Shown here: piece by piece, positions 24,489 to 33,867 of the stretch
How positions within the stretch are numbered: the stretch's first letter is position 1
Layout of the letters: each line of letters opens with the position of its first letter
Source: Jiangella sp. DSM 45060
GTDB taxonomy: Bacteria > Actinomycetota > Actinomycetes > Jiangellales > Jiangellaceae
DNA length: 64,000 bases
Direction of reading: 5' to 3'
Assembly: GCF_900105175.1 (NCBI RefSeq)
Contig: NZ_LT629771.1
Coordinates: 6,406,622 to 6,470,621 of the forward strand
Notes under the pieces: generated by a model
Database searches by the model: none
The model's input: only the letters and a program-made list of their open reading frames with translations
What the model was told of the DNA's origin: nothing
Position numbers and translations under genes: made by a program

Positions 24489-26471
24489 ATGGATGTACTG
24501 ACGTTCCCGATCGTCGCGACCTTCTCGATCCTGACGGCGCTGGTCTTCGGGCTGATCGCGCAGCGGCTGCTGGGCGTGCGGCTCGGGCTGTTCCGGCTGC
24601 TGCTGACCGGCGCATTCGCGATGATCGTCGGGCCGCTGATCATGTACGCGCTGCTCGGCCAGTTCACGTGGTCACCGCAGGGCACCCCCGAGCAGGGCGA
24701 GGGCTGGGTCGTCTTCTGGTTCGCACTGCTGGGCAGCGTGCTGACGGTGCTCGCGTCGATGGCGTTCCTCGTGGTCATCGAGGCGTTCGTGCCGATGGGC
24801 TCGCTGCCGCCGGCGCTCGTGTGGGGCCGCGGGCTGCTGGGCCGGCTGCGCCGCACCCGGCGGTACTGGCAGATCATCGGCATCGCGATGCGGCACGGCC
24901 TCGGCTCGTACCTGCGTGGCACGCGCGACCGCGCCCTGGACGTGCCGTCCGGACGGGCCCAGCTGGGCCGGGCGCTGACGAACACCCTGAACGCGGGCGG
25001 CGTGACGTTCGTGAAGCTCGGCCAGATCCTCGCCACCCGCCGCGACGTGCTGCCGGCCGAGGTGGCCGACGAGCTGGCCCGGCTCCAGGACGACGCCACA
25101 CCGGTGCCGTGGCCGGAGGTCGAGAAGGTCATCGTCGCGGAGCTGAACGCGCCGGTCGAGGACGTCTTCGCCGAGTTCGACCGCGAGCCGCTGGCTGCCG
25201 CGTCCGTCGGCCAGGTGCATCTCGCCCGGCTGCACAGCGGCGCCGAGGTGGTCGTCAAGGTGCAGCGCCCCGGCATCCGGCCGGTCGTCGAGCGCGACCT
25301 CGACATCGCCGCCCGACTGGCCGCGCGGCTGGAGTCGGGCACCCGGTGGGGTCGCCGCATGGGCGTCCGCCCGCTGGCCGCCGGCCTGGCCGAGGCGATC
25401 CGCGAGGAGCTCGACTACCGCATCGAGGCCGAGAACATCACCGCCGTGGCGACCGCGCCGAGCCGCCAGCCCGACGTCGTCCTGCCGGAACCGCACCTCG
25501 CGCTGTGCACCGAGCGGGTGCTGGTGATGGACCGCCTGCAGGGCACGCCGCTGAACCGCGCCGACGTCGTCATCCGGCAGCACGACTTCGACCGCGACGC
25601 CCTCGCGACGACCCTGCTGGACTGCCTGCTGCGCCAGATCGTCCTCGACGGCATCTTCCACGCCGACCCGCACGGCGGCAACATCTTCCTGCTCGACGAC
25701 GGCCGGCTCGGGCTGCTCGACTTCGGCTCGGTCGGACGACTCGACGGCGCCCTGCGCGACGCCCTGCAGCGGCTGCTCGTCGGCGTCGACCGGGGTGACC
25801 CGCTCGCCGTCAGCGACGCGCTGCTGGAACTGGTGCCGCGGCCGGACGAGATCGACCAGCAGCAATTGGAGCGCGACATCGGCCGGTTCATGGCCCGGCA
25901 CACGTCCGGCACGCCCAGCACCGGGGTCCGGATGTTCGGCGACCTGTTCCGGGTGGTCGCCGACCACGGCCTGGCCATCCCGCCGGAGATCGCCGCGGTG
26001 TTCCGCGCGCTGGCGACGGCCGAAGGCACGCTGACGCGGCTCACGCCGCGGTTCGACCTCATCGGCAGCGCCCGCTCGCTGGCCAGCGGCTACGTCGAGG
26101 AACAGTACGGTCCGGAGCATCTCAAGCGGGCGGTCACCGAGGAGCTGGCCGCCCTGTTGCCGATCCTGCGCCGGCTGCCGCGCCGCGTGGAGCGCATCGC
26201 CAGCGCCGCCGAGCACGGCCGGCTGGGCATCAACATCAGGCTGCTCGCCGACGAACGCGACCGCGCCGTGCTGACCACGATGCTGCACGAGGTGCTGCTG
26301 ACCTTCCTCGCCGCGACCACCGGCATCATGGCCGTCCTGCTCATCGGCACCAGCGGTGGGCCGCAGCTCACCGAGGACGTCCGGCTGTACGAGCTGATCG
26401 GCTACAACATGCTGGTGATCAGCGCGATCCTGGCGCTGCGCGTGCTCGCCCAGATCTTCCGCCGCGGCTGA
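24489..26471 (+). CDS. ABC1/UbiB-family atypical kinase with membrane helices
   Basis: A 660-residue protein. Three N-terminal hydrophobic segments lie before residue 105. The UbiB-like kinase fold follows, with the hallmark KLGQ motif (176-179), alanine-rich loop AAASVGQVH, ATP-binding VVVKVQRPG, EELDYRIEAEN, catalytic HADPHGGN (about 391-398) and metal-binding DFGS (about 410). Two hydrophobic helices close the protein. UbiB family ATPases support quinone or lipid biosynthesis; here menaquinone-related or lipid roles are guesses. N-terminal rather than only C-terminal helices are seen in many actinomycete homologues. Confidence 0.9.
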   Translation: MDVLTFPIVATFSILTALVFGLIAQRLLGVRLGLFRLLLTGAFAMIVGPLIMYALLGQFTWSPQGTPEQGEGWVVFWFALLGSVLTVLASMAFLVVIEAFVPMGSLPPALVWGRGLLGRLRRTRRYWQIIGIAMRHGLGSYLRGTRDRALDVPSGRAQLGRALTNTLNAGGVTFVKLGQILATRRDVLPAEVADELARLQDDATPVPWPEVEKVIVAELNAPVEDVFAEFDREPLAAASVGQVHLARLHSGAEVVVKVQRPGIRPVVERDLDIAARLAARLESGTRWGRRMGVRPLAAGLAEAIREELDYRIEAENITAVATAPSRQPDVVLPEPHLALCTERVLVMDRLQGTPLNRADVVIRQHDFDRDALATTLLDCLLRQIVLDGIFHADPHGGNIFLLDDGRLGLLDFGSVGRLDGALRDALQRLLVGVDRGDPLAVSDALLELVPRPDEIDQQQLERDIGRFMARHTSGTPSTGVRMFGDLFRVVADHGLAIPPEIAAVFRALATAEGTLTRLTPRFDLIGSARSLASGYVEEQYGPEHLKRAVTEELAALLPILRRLPRRVERIASAAEHGRLGINIRLLADERDRAVLTTMLHEVLLTFLAATTGIMAVLLIGTSGGPQLTEDVRLYELIGYNMLVISAILALRVLAQIFRRG

Positions 26472-26544
26472 CCCCCACCGCCCCACACCGCTCTCATCCG
26501 TTCCGGGTGAGTCCACGGCGCCGCGCGGCTCCTAGCGTCGGGGC

Positions 26545-27918
26545 ATGGTCACGCATCCCGACACCTACGACGACCGCTACGGCAACACGTTCCTGCAGCG
26601 ACCGGCGCCGGACGATCGGCTGCCGCAGCAGGGGATGCCGGCTGTCGACGCGCTGCGGTTGCTGGGCGAGGAACTGGTGCTGGACGGCATCCCGATGCGC
26701 AATCTCGCCACGTTCGTGACGACGTGGATGGAGCCGGAGGCGCAGCGCGTCATCGCCGACAACCTGCACCGCAACTACATCGACCACGCCGAGTACCCGC
26801 AGACCGCGCTGATCGAGCAGCGCTGCATCCGCATGCTGGCCGACCTCTTCCACGCGCCCGGTCCGACCACCGGCACCCGCACGCAGGGCTCGTCCGAGGC
26901 GATCATGCTCGGGGCGCTGTCGCTGAAATGGAAGTGGCGGCAGCGGCGCGAGGCGGCACGGCAGAGCACCGACCGGCCGAACCTGGTGTTCGGCGGCGAC
27001 GTCCACGTCGTCTGGGAGAAGTTCTGCCGTTACTTCGACGTCGAGCCGCGGATCATCCCGCTGCGCCCGGACCGCCTCACCATCGGCCCGAGCGACGTCG
27101 AGCCGCACGTCGACGAGAACACCATCGGCGTCGCTGCGGTGCTCGGCACCACGTTCACCGGGCACTCCGACGACATCTCCGGCATCAACGACCTGCTGGT
27201 GCGGCTGCGCGACGAGAAGGGGCTGGACGTCCCGCTGCACGTCGACGCGGCCAGCGGCGGGTTCGTGTGGCCGTTCCTCTTCCCGGACACGAGGTGGGAC
27301 TTCCGGCTCGAGCAGGTGCGTTCGATCAACGTGTCCGGGCACAAGTACGGGCTGGTCTACCCGGGCATCGGCTGGCTGGTGTTCCGCGGCGACGACGACC
27401 TCGCCGAGGACCTCGTCTTCTACGAGAACTACCTGGGCAAGAAGGACGCGACGTTCACGCTGAACTTCTCCACCAACGCCAGCATGGTGCTCGCGCAGTA
27501 CTACAACTTCGTCCGCTACGGACACGACGGCTACCGCGCGATCATGCAGACGATGCAGACCAACGCGAAGGCGCTGGCCGAGCGGATCGTCGACGCCGGC
27601 GACTTCGAGCTGGTCGGCCACCCCGACGCGGAGCAGCTGCCGCTGGTGGCGTTCCGGCTGGCCGGCGAGCACGACTACGACGAGTTCGACGTCGCCGGTC
27701 AGCTGGCCGGTGAGCACGGCTGGATGCTGCCGGCCTACTCGCTGCCGCCGAACGCCGAGGACGTGACGATCATGCGGGCGCTGGTGAAACAGACCCTCGG
27801 CCGCTCGCTGGCCGACACGCTGGCCGACGACCTCGCGCACGCGTGCACGACGCTGGACGCGAAGGGCGGGCTGCACGAGCGCGAGCGCCGCCGGGTGAAG
27901 TCGGGGACCGGCTACTGA
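26545..27918 (+). CDS. gadB: Glutamate decarboxylase (PLP-dependent)
   Basis: A 457-residue enzyme. The PLP-binding Lys267 lies in NVSGHKYGLVYPG, with LHVDAASGGFVWPF upstream (cofactor-binding Asp) and the GTRTQGSSEAIMLG glycine-rich loop at about 111-124. It converts glutamate to GABA and CO2 while consuming a proton, which aids acid resistance and feeds the GABA shunt. The length and the N-terminus (RNLATFVTTWMEPEA) match bacterial GadB. No antiporter gene (gadC) is adjacent, so GABA metabolism rather than a classical acid-resistance operon is likely. It converges on a DUF77 gene with a 7-base overlap. Confidence 0.94.
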   Translation: MVTHPDTYDDRYGNTFLQRPAPDDRLPQQGMPAVDALRLLGEELVLDGIPMRNLATFVTTWMEPEAQRVIADNLHRNYIDHAEYPQTALIEQRCIRMLADLFHAPGPTTGTRTQGSSEAIMLGALSLKWKWRQRREAARQSTDRPNLVFGGDVHVVWEKFCRYFDVEPRIIPLRPDRLTIGPSDVEPHVDENTIGVAAVLGTTFTGHSDDISGINDLLVRLRDEKGLDVPLHVDAASGGFVWPFLFPDTRWDFRLEQVRSINVSGHKYGLVYPGIGWLVFRGDDDLAEDLVFYENYLGKKDATFTLNFSTNASMVLAQYYNFVRYGHDGYRAIMQTMQTNAKALAERIVDAGDFELVGHPDAEQLPLVAFRLAGEHDYDEFDVAGQLAGEHGWMLPAYSLPPNAEDVTIMRALVKQTLGRSLADTLADDLAHACTTLDAKGGLHERERRRVKSGTGY

Positions 27919-28217
27919 GCCTGCTTGCGCGCCAGCGCCGCCTCGAGGCGATCGACCTTGCCGGTGATCTCGCCGGTGTGACCGGGCCGGATGTCGGCCT
28001 TGAGCACCAGGCTGACGCGGTGGCCGTGGCGGCCGACCGCCTCGCAGGCGCGCTTGACGACGTCCATGCACTCGTCCCACTCGCCCTCGATGGTGGTGAA
28101 CATGGAGTCGGTGCTGTTCGGCAGCCCAGAGGCCCGGACGACGGCGACGGCGTCGGCCACCGCCTCGGACACGGACTCGCCGGTGCCGGACGGTGCGACG
28201 GAGAACGCGATGAGCAT
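27912..28217 (-). CDS. MTH1187-family (DUF77) thiamine-binding-like protein
   Basis: A 101-residue protein beginning MLIAFSVAPSGTGESVSEAVADAVAVVRASGL, with LVLKADIRPGHTGEITGKVDRLEAAL near the end. This is the ferredoxin-like fold of the MTH1187/YkoF family, whose members can bind hydroxymethylpyrimidine/thiamine. No thiamine genes are nearby. The ATG start lies four bases after the stop of the upstream membrane protein gene, so they may be co-transcribed. Confidence 0.85.
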   Translation of the reverse strand: MLIAFSVAPSGTGESVSEAVADAVAVVRASGLPNSTDSMFTTIEGEWDECMDVVKRACEAVGRHGHRVSLVLKADIRPGHTGEITGKVDRLEAALARKQAQ

Positions 28218-28221
28218 GCCG

Positions 28222-29319
28222 TCATCGTAGGCCGCAGTCCGCGCAGCTCCCACGGCGGCGCAGCCAGTACGCCAGCGTCCCCCAGCCCAGCGCCGCACCC
28301 CACACCGGCCACAGCAGCGCCGGCCCGAAGGCGGCCCATTCCTGCGAGTTCAGCAGGTCCTGGGTGAGGCCCACCTTGATCAGCCCCAGTCCACCCGAGG
28401 TCGCGAGCACCGCCACCACCGACGCCGGGACCACGGCCAGACCGACCGGCACCCGGCGGCCGCGCAGCACCGGGATCCAGCGCGGGAACACCTCGCCCCA
28501 CCGCTGCACCAGGCCTAGCGTCAGCACCGTCCCCACCAGCGCGAACGACGCCAGCCAGGCGCCGGCCCAGAGCGATCCGTCGGCCAGCCCGTCCGCGTGG
28601 TCCTGCTCGTCGATGCCCAGCGGGATCCCGGCCACCCAGATCCACCGGGTGACGGCGTACAGCGCTGGGATCGCGGCCGCCACGTAGACCGCCGGACGGG
28701 CCCAGCGCAGGACCGTCGCGACCGCCGCCGACCGGTCCGGGCGTCCGCACCGCGCGCAGCTGCCCACCGTCCGGCGGGCGTAGACGACGGTCGCCGCAGC
28801 CCAGAGGAACCCACCCGCGATCGCCACGGCCTGATGCACGTGCTCGACGCCGAGCGCGTCGGCCACCTGCCCGCGGATCTCCGCGTCGAACGGCGCCTTG
28901 AACACGATCATCGGCAGATAGCCGACGAGGGCCAGGATCCTGGTGTCCGGCACGACCACCAGCAGGACCACCGCCATCGTGCCGCCGAGGCCGACCGCGA
29001 ACCGCCGCCACCAAGGCGGCACCGCCACGCCGGGACGGTACCGGGCCATGACGGCGCCCGTGCCGGCGGCGGCCAGCGCGACCGCGGCGAACAACGGGGC
29101 GCCGACGTCGGCCGGGACGCCACCGAGCAGCGACGTCTCCCGGTCCGGGTCGGACGCTCCCATGGGGAAGCCGGCGCCGGTGAGCGTCCAGCCCAGCGCC
29201 GTCAGCCCGTAGCCGAGCGCCCACACCGTCGCGGCCCACGGCGCCCACTCGGGCCAGCGGCGCAGCACGCCGCTTCGGGCCGGGCCACGCTCCGCGGCCG
29301 TCATCGTCGTCGAGTTCAT
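28222..29319 (-). CDS. Multi-pass membrane protein of unknown function
   Basis: A 365-residue protein with about eight to nine hydrophobic segments, the first at WAATVWALGYGLTALGWTL. A cytoplasmic-type CARCGRPD (middle) and a terminal SCADCGLR each carry a CxxC pair, possibly a weak metal site. I do not recognise the family. It lies in a minus-strand run downstream of a TetR gene, a sensor kinase and a response regulator, and upstream of the DUF77 gene, and may be part of their output. Confidence 0.7.
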   Translation of the reverse strand: MNSTTMTAAERGPARSGVLRRWPEWAPWAATVWALGYGLTALGWTLTGAGFPMGASDPDRETSLLGGVPADVGAPLFAAVALAAAGTGAVMARYRPGVAVPPWWRRFAVGLGGTMAVVLLVVVPDTRILALVGYLPMIVFKAPFDAEIRGQVADALGVEHVHQAVAIAGGFLWAAATVVYARRTVGSCARCGRPDRSAAVATVLRWARPAVYVAAAIPALYAVTRWIWVAGIPLGIDEQDHADGLADGSLWAGAWLASFALVGTVLTLGLVQRWGEVFPRWIPVLRGRRVPVGLAVVPASVVAVLATSGGLGLIKVGLTQDLLNSQEWAAFGPALLWPVWGAALGWGTLAYWLRRRGSCADCGLR

Positions 29320-29400
29320 GCCTCGACCTTCGCCGGTCGACGGTGGCCGCGGCCTCCCGCCGCCCGGTGAACCGCCTCCCCCGCCGGGGGGATCGCGGGT

Positions 29401-30051
29401 TCAACGTGGGCTGATGAAACCGGACTCGTAGGCGGCGATGACGGCCTGGGTGCGGTCGCGGACGCCGAGCTTGGTGAGCACGTTGCCGACGTGCGTCTTC
29501 ACCGTCTCGACGCCGACGACGAGCTCGGCGGCGATCTCGGCGTTGGATCGACCGGCCGCCACCAGCCGCAGCACCTCGGCCTCCCGCTCGCTCAGCCCGG
29601 CGCCGGCCAGCGCGTCGCCGCCGTTGCCGCCGTGCGACGCGGCCAGTCCGCGGATGGCGGCCGGGAACAGCAGCGAGTCGCCGCGGGCCACCGTCCGGAC
29701 GGCCTGCACGATCTGCTCCGGCCGGGCCCGCTTGAGCAGGAACCCGTGCGCACCGGCACGCAGCGCCTCGTACACGTAGTCGTCGTTCTCGAAGGTCGTG
29801 ACGACGAGGATGCGCGGCGCGTCGTCGCGGCGGCTGAGCAGCCGGGTCGCCTGGATGCCGTCGACGGCGGGCATCCGCACGTCCATCAGCACGACGTCCG
29901 GGCGCGACCGCGTCACCAGCGGCCCGACCTCCGCGCCGTCGGCCGCCTCGTCGACGACGCGCAGGTCCGGCTCGGCGTCGATGATGGCCCGCAGGCCCGC
30001 CCGCACCAGTGGCTCGTCGTCCACCAGCAGCACCGTGATCTCGTCCGTCAC
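29401..30051 (-). CDS. LuxR/NarL-type response regulator
   Basis: A 216-residue protein: receiver with VDDEP, phosphoacceptor in VVLMDVRMPAVDG and Lys in FLLKRARPEQI, then LuxR helix-turn-helix LSEREAEVLRLVAAGRSNAEIAAELVVGVETVKTHVGNVL. GTG 30051 overlaps the kinase stop (GTGA) and has GGAGG just before; an upstream start at 30090 would lie inside the kinase gene. It is the partner of the kinase upstream. Confidence 0.92.
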   Translation of the reverse strand: MTDEITVLLVDDEPLVRAGLRAIIDAEPDLRVVDEAADGAEVGPLVTRSRPDVVLMDVRMPAVDGIQATRLLSRRDDAPRILVVTTFENDDYVYEALRAGAHGFLLKRARPEQIVQAVRTVARGDSLLFPAAIRGLAASHGGNGGDALAGAGLSEREAEVLRLVAAGRSNAEIAAELVVGVETVKTHVGNVLTKLGVRDRTQAVIAAYESGFISPR

Positions 30052-31295
30052 CGGCCCTCCCGCCCCGGCAGGTGCACCCGCACCCGCCACACCCCGTCCG
30101 CGGCCTGCGCGGACAACTCTCCGCGCAGCAGCCGCACGCGCTCTCGCATGCCGCGCAGCCCGCGGCCACCGTTGGCCCGCGACGACGGCGGCGTGCCGTC
30201 GGGCAGCGGGTTCGACACGTCGATGTCCAGACCGTCCGCCGTCGCGGCCACCCGCAACCGGACCGGCACGTGCGCCGCGTGCCGGGCCGCGTTCGTCAGG
30301 CCCTCCTGCACGATGCGGTACGCCTCACGCGACAGCGCCGGCGGCACGGCGGCCAGGTCGCCGTCGACCGTCGCCTCGAGGTCCATGCCCGTGGTGCGGG
30401 TGTCGTCGATCAGGCGCGGCAGATCGGCCAGCGTGCGCTGCGGCGAGGCGGCGTCGTCAGGGGCCGTGCCGCCCGCGCGGAGCACGCCCAGCACGTGATC
30501 GAGGTCCTCCATGGCGGCCCGGCCTGCCTCCTCGACCGCGAGCAGCGCGCGGCGGGCGAACTCCGGATCGGAGTCGAGCACCCGGCGCGCGGCCGCCGCC
30601 TGCAGCGTCGTCACCGTCAGGGCGTGGCCGACGGAGTCGTGCAGGTCGCGGGCCAGCCGGTTGCGTTCGGCGAATTCCTGCGCCTGCGTCTCCATGGCCA
30701 GCCGCAGCTCGGCCGGCGACGGGCCCAGCAGCAGCGGCGCGAGCCACGCCAGCAGCGCGCCCAGCCCGGCCACCAGGTACGCCGTGGCGACGACCAGCCC
30801 GAGACCGAGCAGCACCGCCCACACCCCGCCGACGGCGTCGAGCACCGCCAGCCCGGAGATGCCGGCACCGTCGTCCAGCCCCAGCCCGCGCACCACCAGC
30901 AGGACGGCCGTCGGCGCGGAGAACAGCACCGCCGCCATCGCCGCACCACCGCTGACCAGGTGCAGCACGTACCACCCGGCGCCGAACAGCCGGCTCTCCC
31001 ACGGCGGGTCGGCGGCAGGGTCGGGCAGGTCGACGTCGAGCAGGCCGCGGGTCGCGGTGATCTCCAGTGCCCGCATCGCCGGCAGGAACGGCGGCACCGT
31101 GCCGATGACGAACGTGACCGCCGCCAGCACCCCGGCCGGCACGTAGGGCGTGCCCGGCTCGGTGAACAACTGCACGAACGCGACGATCAGCAACACGTAC
31201 GGCAGCAGGATGACGCCGCCGAGCAGCAGGTGCACGCCCCGGCGGACCAGCCGGCGCCCGGCGAGCGGCGCGACGATGCTCCGGAGCGCTCCCAC
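30048..31295 (-). CDS. Sensor histidine kinase, HisKA_3 type
   Basis: A 415-residue protein. The first 215 residues contain about five to six transmembrane helices in a DUF1707/PspC-free, DesK-like arrangement. The phosphoacceptor helix is RLARDLHDSVGHALTVTTLQ (His in LHD). The GHKL ATPase shows AYRIVQEGLTNAARHA and GRGLRGMRERV. It is coupled to the response regulator by a GTGA overlap. Start GTG 31295 places it 23 bp after the TetR gene, suggesting one transcript. The stimulus is unknown. Confidence 0.88.
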   Translation of the reverse strand: MGALRSIVAPLAGRRLVRRGVHLLLGGVILLPYVLLIVAFVQLFTEPGTPYVPAGVLAAVTFVIGTVPPFLPAMRALEITATRGLLDVDLPDPAADPPWESRLFGAGWYVLHLVSGGAAMAAVLFSAPTAVLLVVRGLGLDDGAGISGLAVLDAVGGVWAVLLGLGLVVATAYLVAGLGALLAWLAPLLLGPSPAELRLAMETQAQEFAERNRLARDLHDSVGHALTVTTLQAAAARRVLDSDPEFARRALLAVEEAGRAAMEDLDHVLGVLRAGGTAPDDAASPQRTLADLPRLIDDTRTTGMDLEATVDGDLAAVPPALSREAYRIVQEGLTNAARHAAHVPVRLRVAATADGLDIDVSNPLPDGTPPSSRANGGRGLRGMRERVRLLRGELSAQAADGVWRVRVHLPGREGR

Positions 31296-31318
31296 GCCCC
31301 CGATTGTCGCAGGCGCCG

Positions 31319-31897
31319 TCAGGGCAGCGGGCGCTCGCCGTCGTCGTCGGGCAGCATCGACAGCGCGACCGCGCACGCGGCGTCGAAGATCTCGTCGGTG
31401 GTCGCCTCGGTGTCGCTCATGATCATCGGCGCGCCGTGCAGCGCGAAGAACGCCATGCGCCCGCACAACTGCACCGGCAGCGGGTCGCGCGGGTCGACGA
31501 CGAAGTCGAGCAGCACCCGCATGCGCCGGCTCAGCGCGTCGCCGCACGCGTGCACCCGCAGCGCGGGCTGGTTCTCCATCAGGAACCGCAGCAGTGGCGT
31601 GCCCTGCCCGCGGATCGCCTTGGCGTACCGCTCGATCAGCTCGCGCCGGTTCTCGGCCGTCGGCTCCTGGCCACGGGCCCAGTCGACCACTTCGTCGACC
31701 GCCGTCAGCAGGTCGTCGACCAGGCTCTGGACGATGTCGTCCTTGCTCTTGAAGTAGTAGTAGAGCGACGCCTTCGTCATGCCGAGACGCTCGGACAGCT
31801 CGCGCAGGGACGTCTTGTCGTAGCCCTGCTCGGCGAACAGCTCCAGCGCGACATTCTGGATGCGCGTTCGCGTGCTGCGCGGGTCTCGGTCGAGCAT
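31319..31897 (-). CDS. TetR/AcrR-family transcriptional regulator
   Basis: A 192-residue protein. The N-terminal helix-turn-helix reads TRIQNVALELFAEQGYDKTSLRELSERLGMTKASLYYYFKSKDDIV (residues about 10-55), the canonical TetR pattern. A helical ligand domain follows. It is the first gene of a run with the kinase, response regulator and membrane protein, so it may repress that transcript. The ligand is not predictable. Confidence 0.92.
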   Translation of the reverse strand: MLDRDPRSTRTRIQNVALELFAEQGYDKTSLRELSERLGMTKASLYYYFKSKDDIVQSLVDDLLTAVDEVVDWARGQEPTAENRRELIERYAKAIRGQGTPLLRFLMENQPALRVHACGDALSRRMRVLLDFVVDPRDPLPVQLCGRMAFFALHGAPMIMSDTEATTDEIFDAACAVALSMLPDDDGERPLP

Positions 31898-31981
31898 GGG
31901 GCTCCGTCATCGTGGGGGGTCGTGCAGTGAACGTACCCAGATGCGGGAAAGGTTCCACGTCAACGACCCGGTGCGGACGCA

Positions 31982-32024
31982 CGAAGGCCCGCGAGCCGGC
32001 ATGGTGCCGGCGCGCGGGCCTTCG
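31982..32024 (-). terminator. Strong hairpin terminator after rplI
   Basis: CGAAGGCCCGCG (31982-31993) pairs perfectly with CGCGGGCCTTCG (32013-32024), with an inner GCCGGC pair extending the stem. It begins 13 bp beyond the rplI stop. There is no T-run, as is common in actinobacteria. It ends the rpsF-ssb-rpsR-rplI operon. Confidence 0.8.
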
Positions 32025-32036
32025 GTGAGACGAGTC

Positions 32037-32483
32037 TCAGGCCGGGACGACCTCGAGCGCGACGTTCGCCGCGACCTCGGGGTGCAGCCGCACCGTGACG
32101 CTGTGGGTGCCGACCGTCTTGATCGGGCTGCCCACCTCGATGCGGCGCTTGTCGATGGCCGGGCCACCGGACGCCGTGACGGCCGTCGCGATGTCGGCCG
32201 AGGTGACGGCGCCGAACAGGCGACCGGAGTCGCCGGCCTTGGCGACCAGCTTCACGGCCGTGCCCTCGAGCTGGGCCTTGACCGCACGAGCGGAGTCGAG
32301 GTCGGCGAACTCGCGGGCCGAGCGGGCGCGGCGGATGGAGTCGATCTCCTTCTGCCCACCCTTGGTCCACGCGATCGCGAAGCCACGCGGCACGAGGTAG
32401 TTGCGGCCGTAGCCGTCCTTGACCTCGACGACGTCACCGGCGGCACCGAGCCCCGGCACTTCCTGGGTGAGAATCAGCTTCAT
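32037..32483 (-). CDS. rplI: 50S ribosomal protein bL9
   Basis: 148 residues, the standard L9 length, with the N-terminal domain [36 protein letters not shown] that binds 23S rRNA, a long connecting helix and a C-terminal domain ending in [15 protein letters not shown]. Last gene of the rpsF-ssb-rpsR-rplI operon, 14 bp after rpsR, ahead of a strong hairpin. Confidence 0.97.
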   Translation of the reverse strand: MKLILTQEVPGLGAAGDVVEVKDGYGRNYLVPRGFAIAWTKGGQKEIDSIRRARSAREFADLDSARAVKAQLEGTAVKLVAKAGDSGRLFGAVTSADIATAVTASGGPAIDKRRIEVGSPIKTVGTHSVTVRLHPEVAANVALEVVPA

Positions 32484-32497
32484 GGCGTCCTCTCCCC

Positions 32498-32734
32498 TCA
32501 GCGAGCCGTCGAGGTGTACGGCAGCAGCGCCATCTCGCGGGCGTTCTTGATGGCCGTGGCGACGTCGCGCTGGTGGCGCGTGCAGTTGCCGGTGACGCGA
32601 CGGGCCCGGATCTTGCCGCGGTCGGAGATGTACTTGCGCAGCAGCGAGGTGTCCTTGTAGTCGACGTAGTCGACCTTGTCCTTGCAGAAGGCGCAAACCT
32701 TCTTCTTCGGCTTGCGCAGCGGGGGCTTTGCCAT
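32498..32734 (-). CDS. rpsR: 30S ribosomal protein bS18
   Basis: A 78-residue protein with [17 protein letters not shown] and [23 protein letters not shown], characteristic of S18. The CxxC near residues 14-17 together with a downstream Cys-x-x-His marks the zinc-binding (C+) form. Actinobacteria often carry a second, zinc-free rpsR elsewhere under Zur control. It forms the S6:S18 pair on the platform of the small subunit with the product of rpsF. Confidence 0.96.
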   Translation of the reverse strand: MAKPPLRKPKKKVCAFCKDKVDYVDYKDTSLLRKYISDRGKIRARRVTGNCTRHQRDVATAIKNAREMALLPYTSTAR

Positions 32735-32859
32735 CGTGGTGCTCCTCCTTCGGGGAGCCCGGTCGCCTCGCTGGCCGCGGCTGACCGGGATGGGTTGACG
32801 GGCGCGTTCCCGAACGGGGTGGCCTCCAGAGCCGCCCCGGAACGCTGATTACCTGGTGA

Positions 32860-33384
32860 TCAGAACGGGGGCTCGTCGGACGAGGGTCCGGCCGGAGCGC
32901 CCCAGGGGTCGTTGCCGCCGCCCTGCTGCGGCGCACCGCCGCCGGACGGGGTGGCCCACGGGTCGTTGCCACCGCCGGAAGGCTGGCCACCGCCACCGAA
33001 GCCGCCGCCACCGCCGGACCGCTGGGTCCGGGTGACCTTGGCCGTGGCGTAGCGCAGGCTCGGGCCGATCTCGTCGACGTCGAGCTCGATGACCGTGCGC
33101 TTCTCACCCTCGCGGGTTTCGTACGAGCGCTGCTTGAGCCGGCCCGTCACGACGACCCGCATACCGCGCTGCAGCGACTCGGCGGCGTTCTCGGCCGCCT
33201 GACGCCACACCGAGCACGACAGGAACAGCGGATCGCCGTCTTCCCACGTGCTGGTCTGCCGGTTGAACGTGCGCGGCGTGGACGCGACGCGGAAGTTCGC
33301 GACCGCGGCGCCGCTGGGCGTGAAGCGCAGCTCAGGGTCGTCGGTCAAGTTGCCGACGACCGTGATGACGGTCTCGCCTGCCAT
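32860..33384 (-). CDS. ssb: Single-stranded DNA-binding protein
   Basis: A 174-residue protein. The OB-fold covers residues 1 to about 115 ([33 protein letters not shown]). A Gly/Gln-rich flexible linker follows and the acidic tip DEPPF ends the protein, the motif that recruits repair and replication partners. The linker holds an imperfect repeat of GG(G)NDPWA. It lies between rpsF and rpsR in the conserved operon, 125 bp before rpsR, a gap that can form hairpins. Confidence 0.96.
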   Translation of the reverse strand: MAGETVITVVGNLTDDPELRFTPSGAAVANFRVASTPRTFNRQTSTWEDGDPLFLSCSVWRQAAENAAESLQRGMRVVVTGRLKQRSYETREGEKRTVIELDVDEIGPSLRYATAKVTRTQRSGGGGGFGGGGQPSGGGNDPWATPSGGGAPQQGGGNDPWGAPAGPSSDEPPF

Positions 33385-33396
33385 TGGTGGTCCCTC

Positions 33397-33687
33397 TCAG
33401 TGGGCTTCCGGCCGAACGACCTTGGTACGCAGCACCGTCTCGGAGAGTCCGAGCTGGCGGTCGAGCTCTGCCACGGTGTCGGCCTCGCACGTGACGTCGA
33501 GCACCGCGTAGATGCCCTCGCTCTTCTTGCTGATCTCGTACGAGAGCTTGCGGCGGCCCCAGACGTCGATCTTCTCGACCGAGCCACCGGCCTCACGTAC
33601 GACCCCGAGGTACTGCTCGAGGCTGGGCTGCACGGTGCGCTCCTCGGACTCGGGGTCCAGGATCACCATGACCTCATAGCGACGCAT
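33397..33687 (-). CDS. rpsF: 30S ribosomal protein bS6
   Basis: 96 residues beginning [27 protein letters not shown] and ending [12 protein letters not shown], a typical S6. It is the first gene of the operon and is preceded by an unusually complete Shine-Dalgarno sequence and a leader hairpin. Confidence 0.96.
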   Translation of the reverse strand: MRRYEVMVILDPESEERTVQPSLEQYLGVVREAGGSVEKIDVWGRRKLSYEISKKSEGIYAVLDVTCEADTVAELDRQLGLSETVLRTKVVRPEAH

Positions 33688-33690
33688 GCC

Positions 33691-33733
33691 GGATCACCTC
33701 CTGTGGTCTTCGCGGCCACGGTCTCTCCGTGGC
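33691..33733 (-). promoter_or_regulatory. rpsF leader: full anti-16S ribosome site and hairpin
   Basis: On the minus strand AGGAGGTGATCC (33691-33702) matches the 16S rRNA 3' end over 12 bases, nine bases from AGGAGG to the rpsF ATG. Upstream, GCCACGG/CCGTGGC forms a perfect 7-bp hairpin with a 5-base loop (33715-33733). S6:S18 autoregulatory leaders are known in many bacteria; this hairpin is a candidate, though I cannot match it to the published motif base by base. Confidence 0.5.
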
Positions 33734-33867
33734 AGGAGGGCTGAACGTCGATGGCCCGGTCGGATGCACACAGGTCCGTGCACGACCAGGCCGCAGGCAA
33801 GGTTACCAGCGTTGAGCCGAAACGCCGATTCCGTCATCCACAGGGGTTGACCTGCGCTCACGAACCG

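Noticed and set aside
24672-26516. A 614-codon minus-strand frame opposite the UbiB-like gene
   Set aside because: Shadow of a gene whose motifs are all intact on the plus strand.
33830-33850. Single TCATCCACA near 33835 as a DnaA box
   Set aside because: Only one imperfect 9-mer stands there, within chance expectation.
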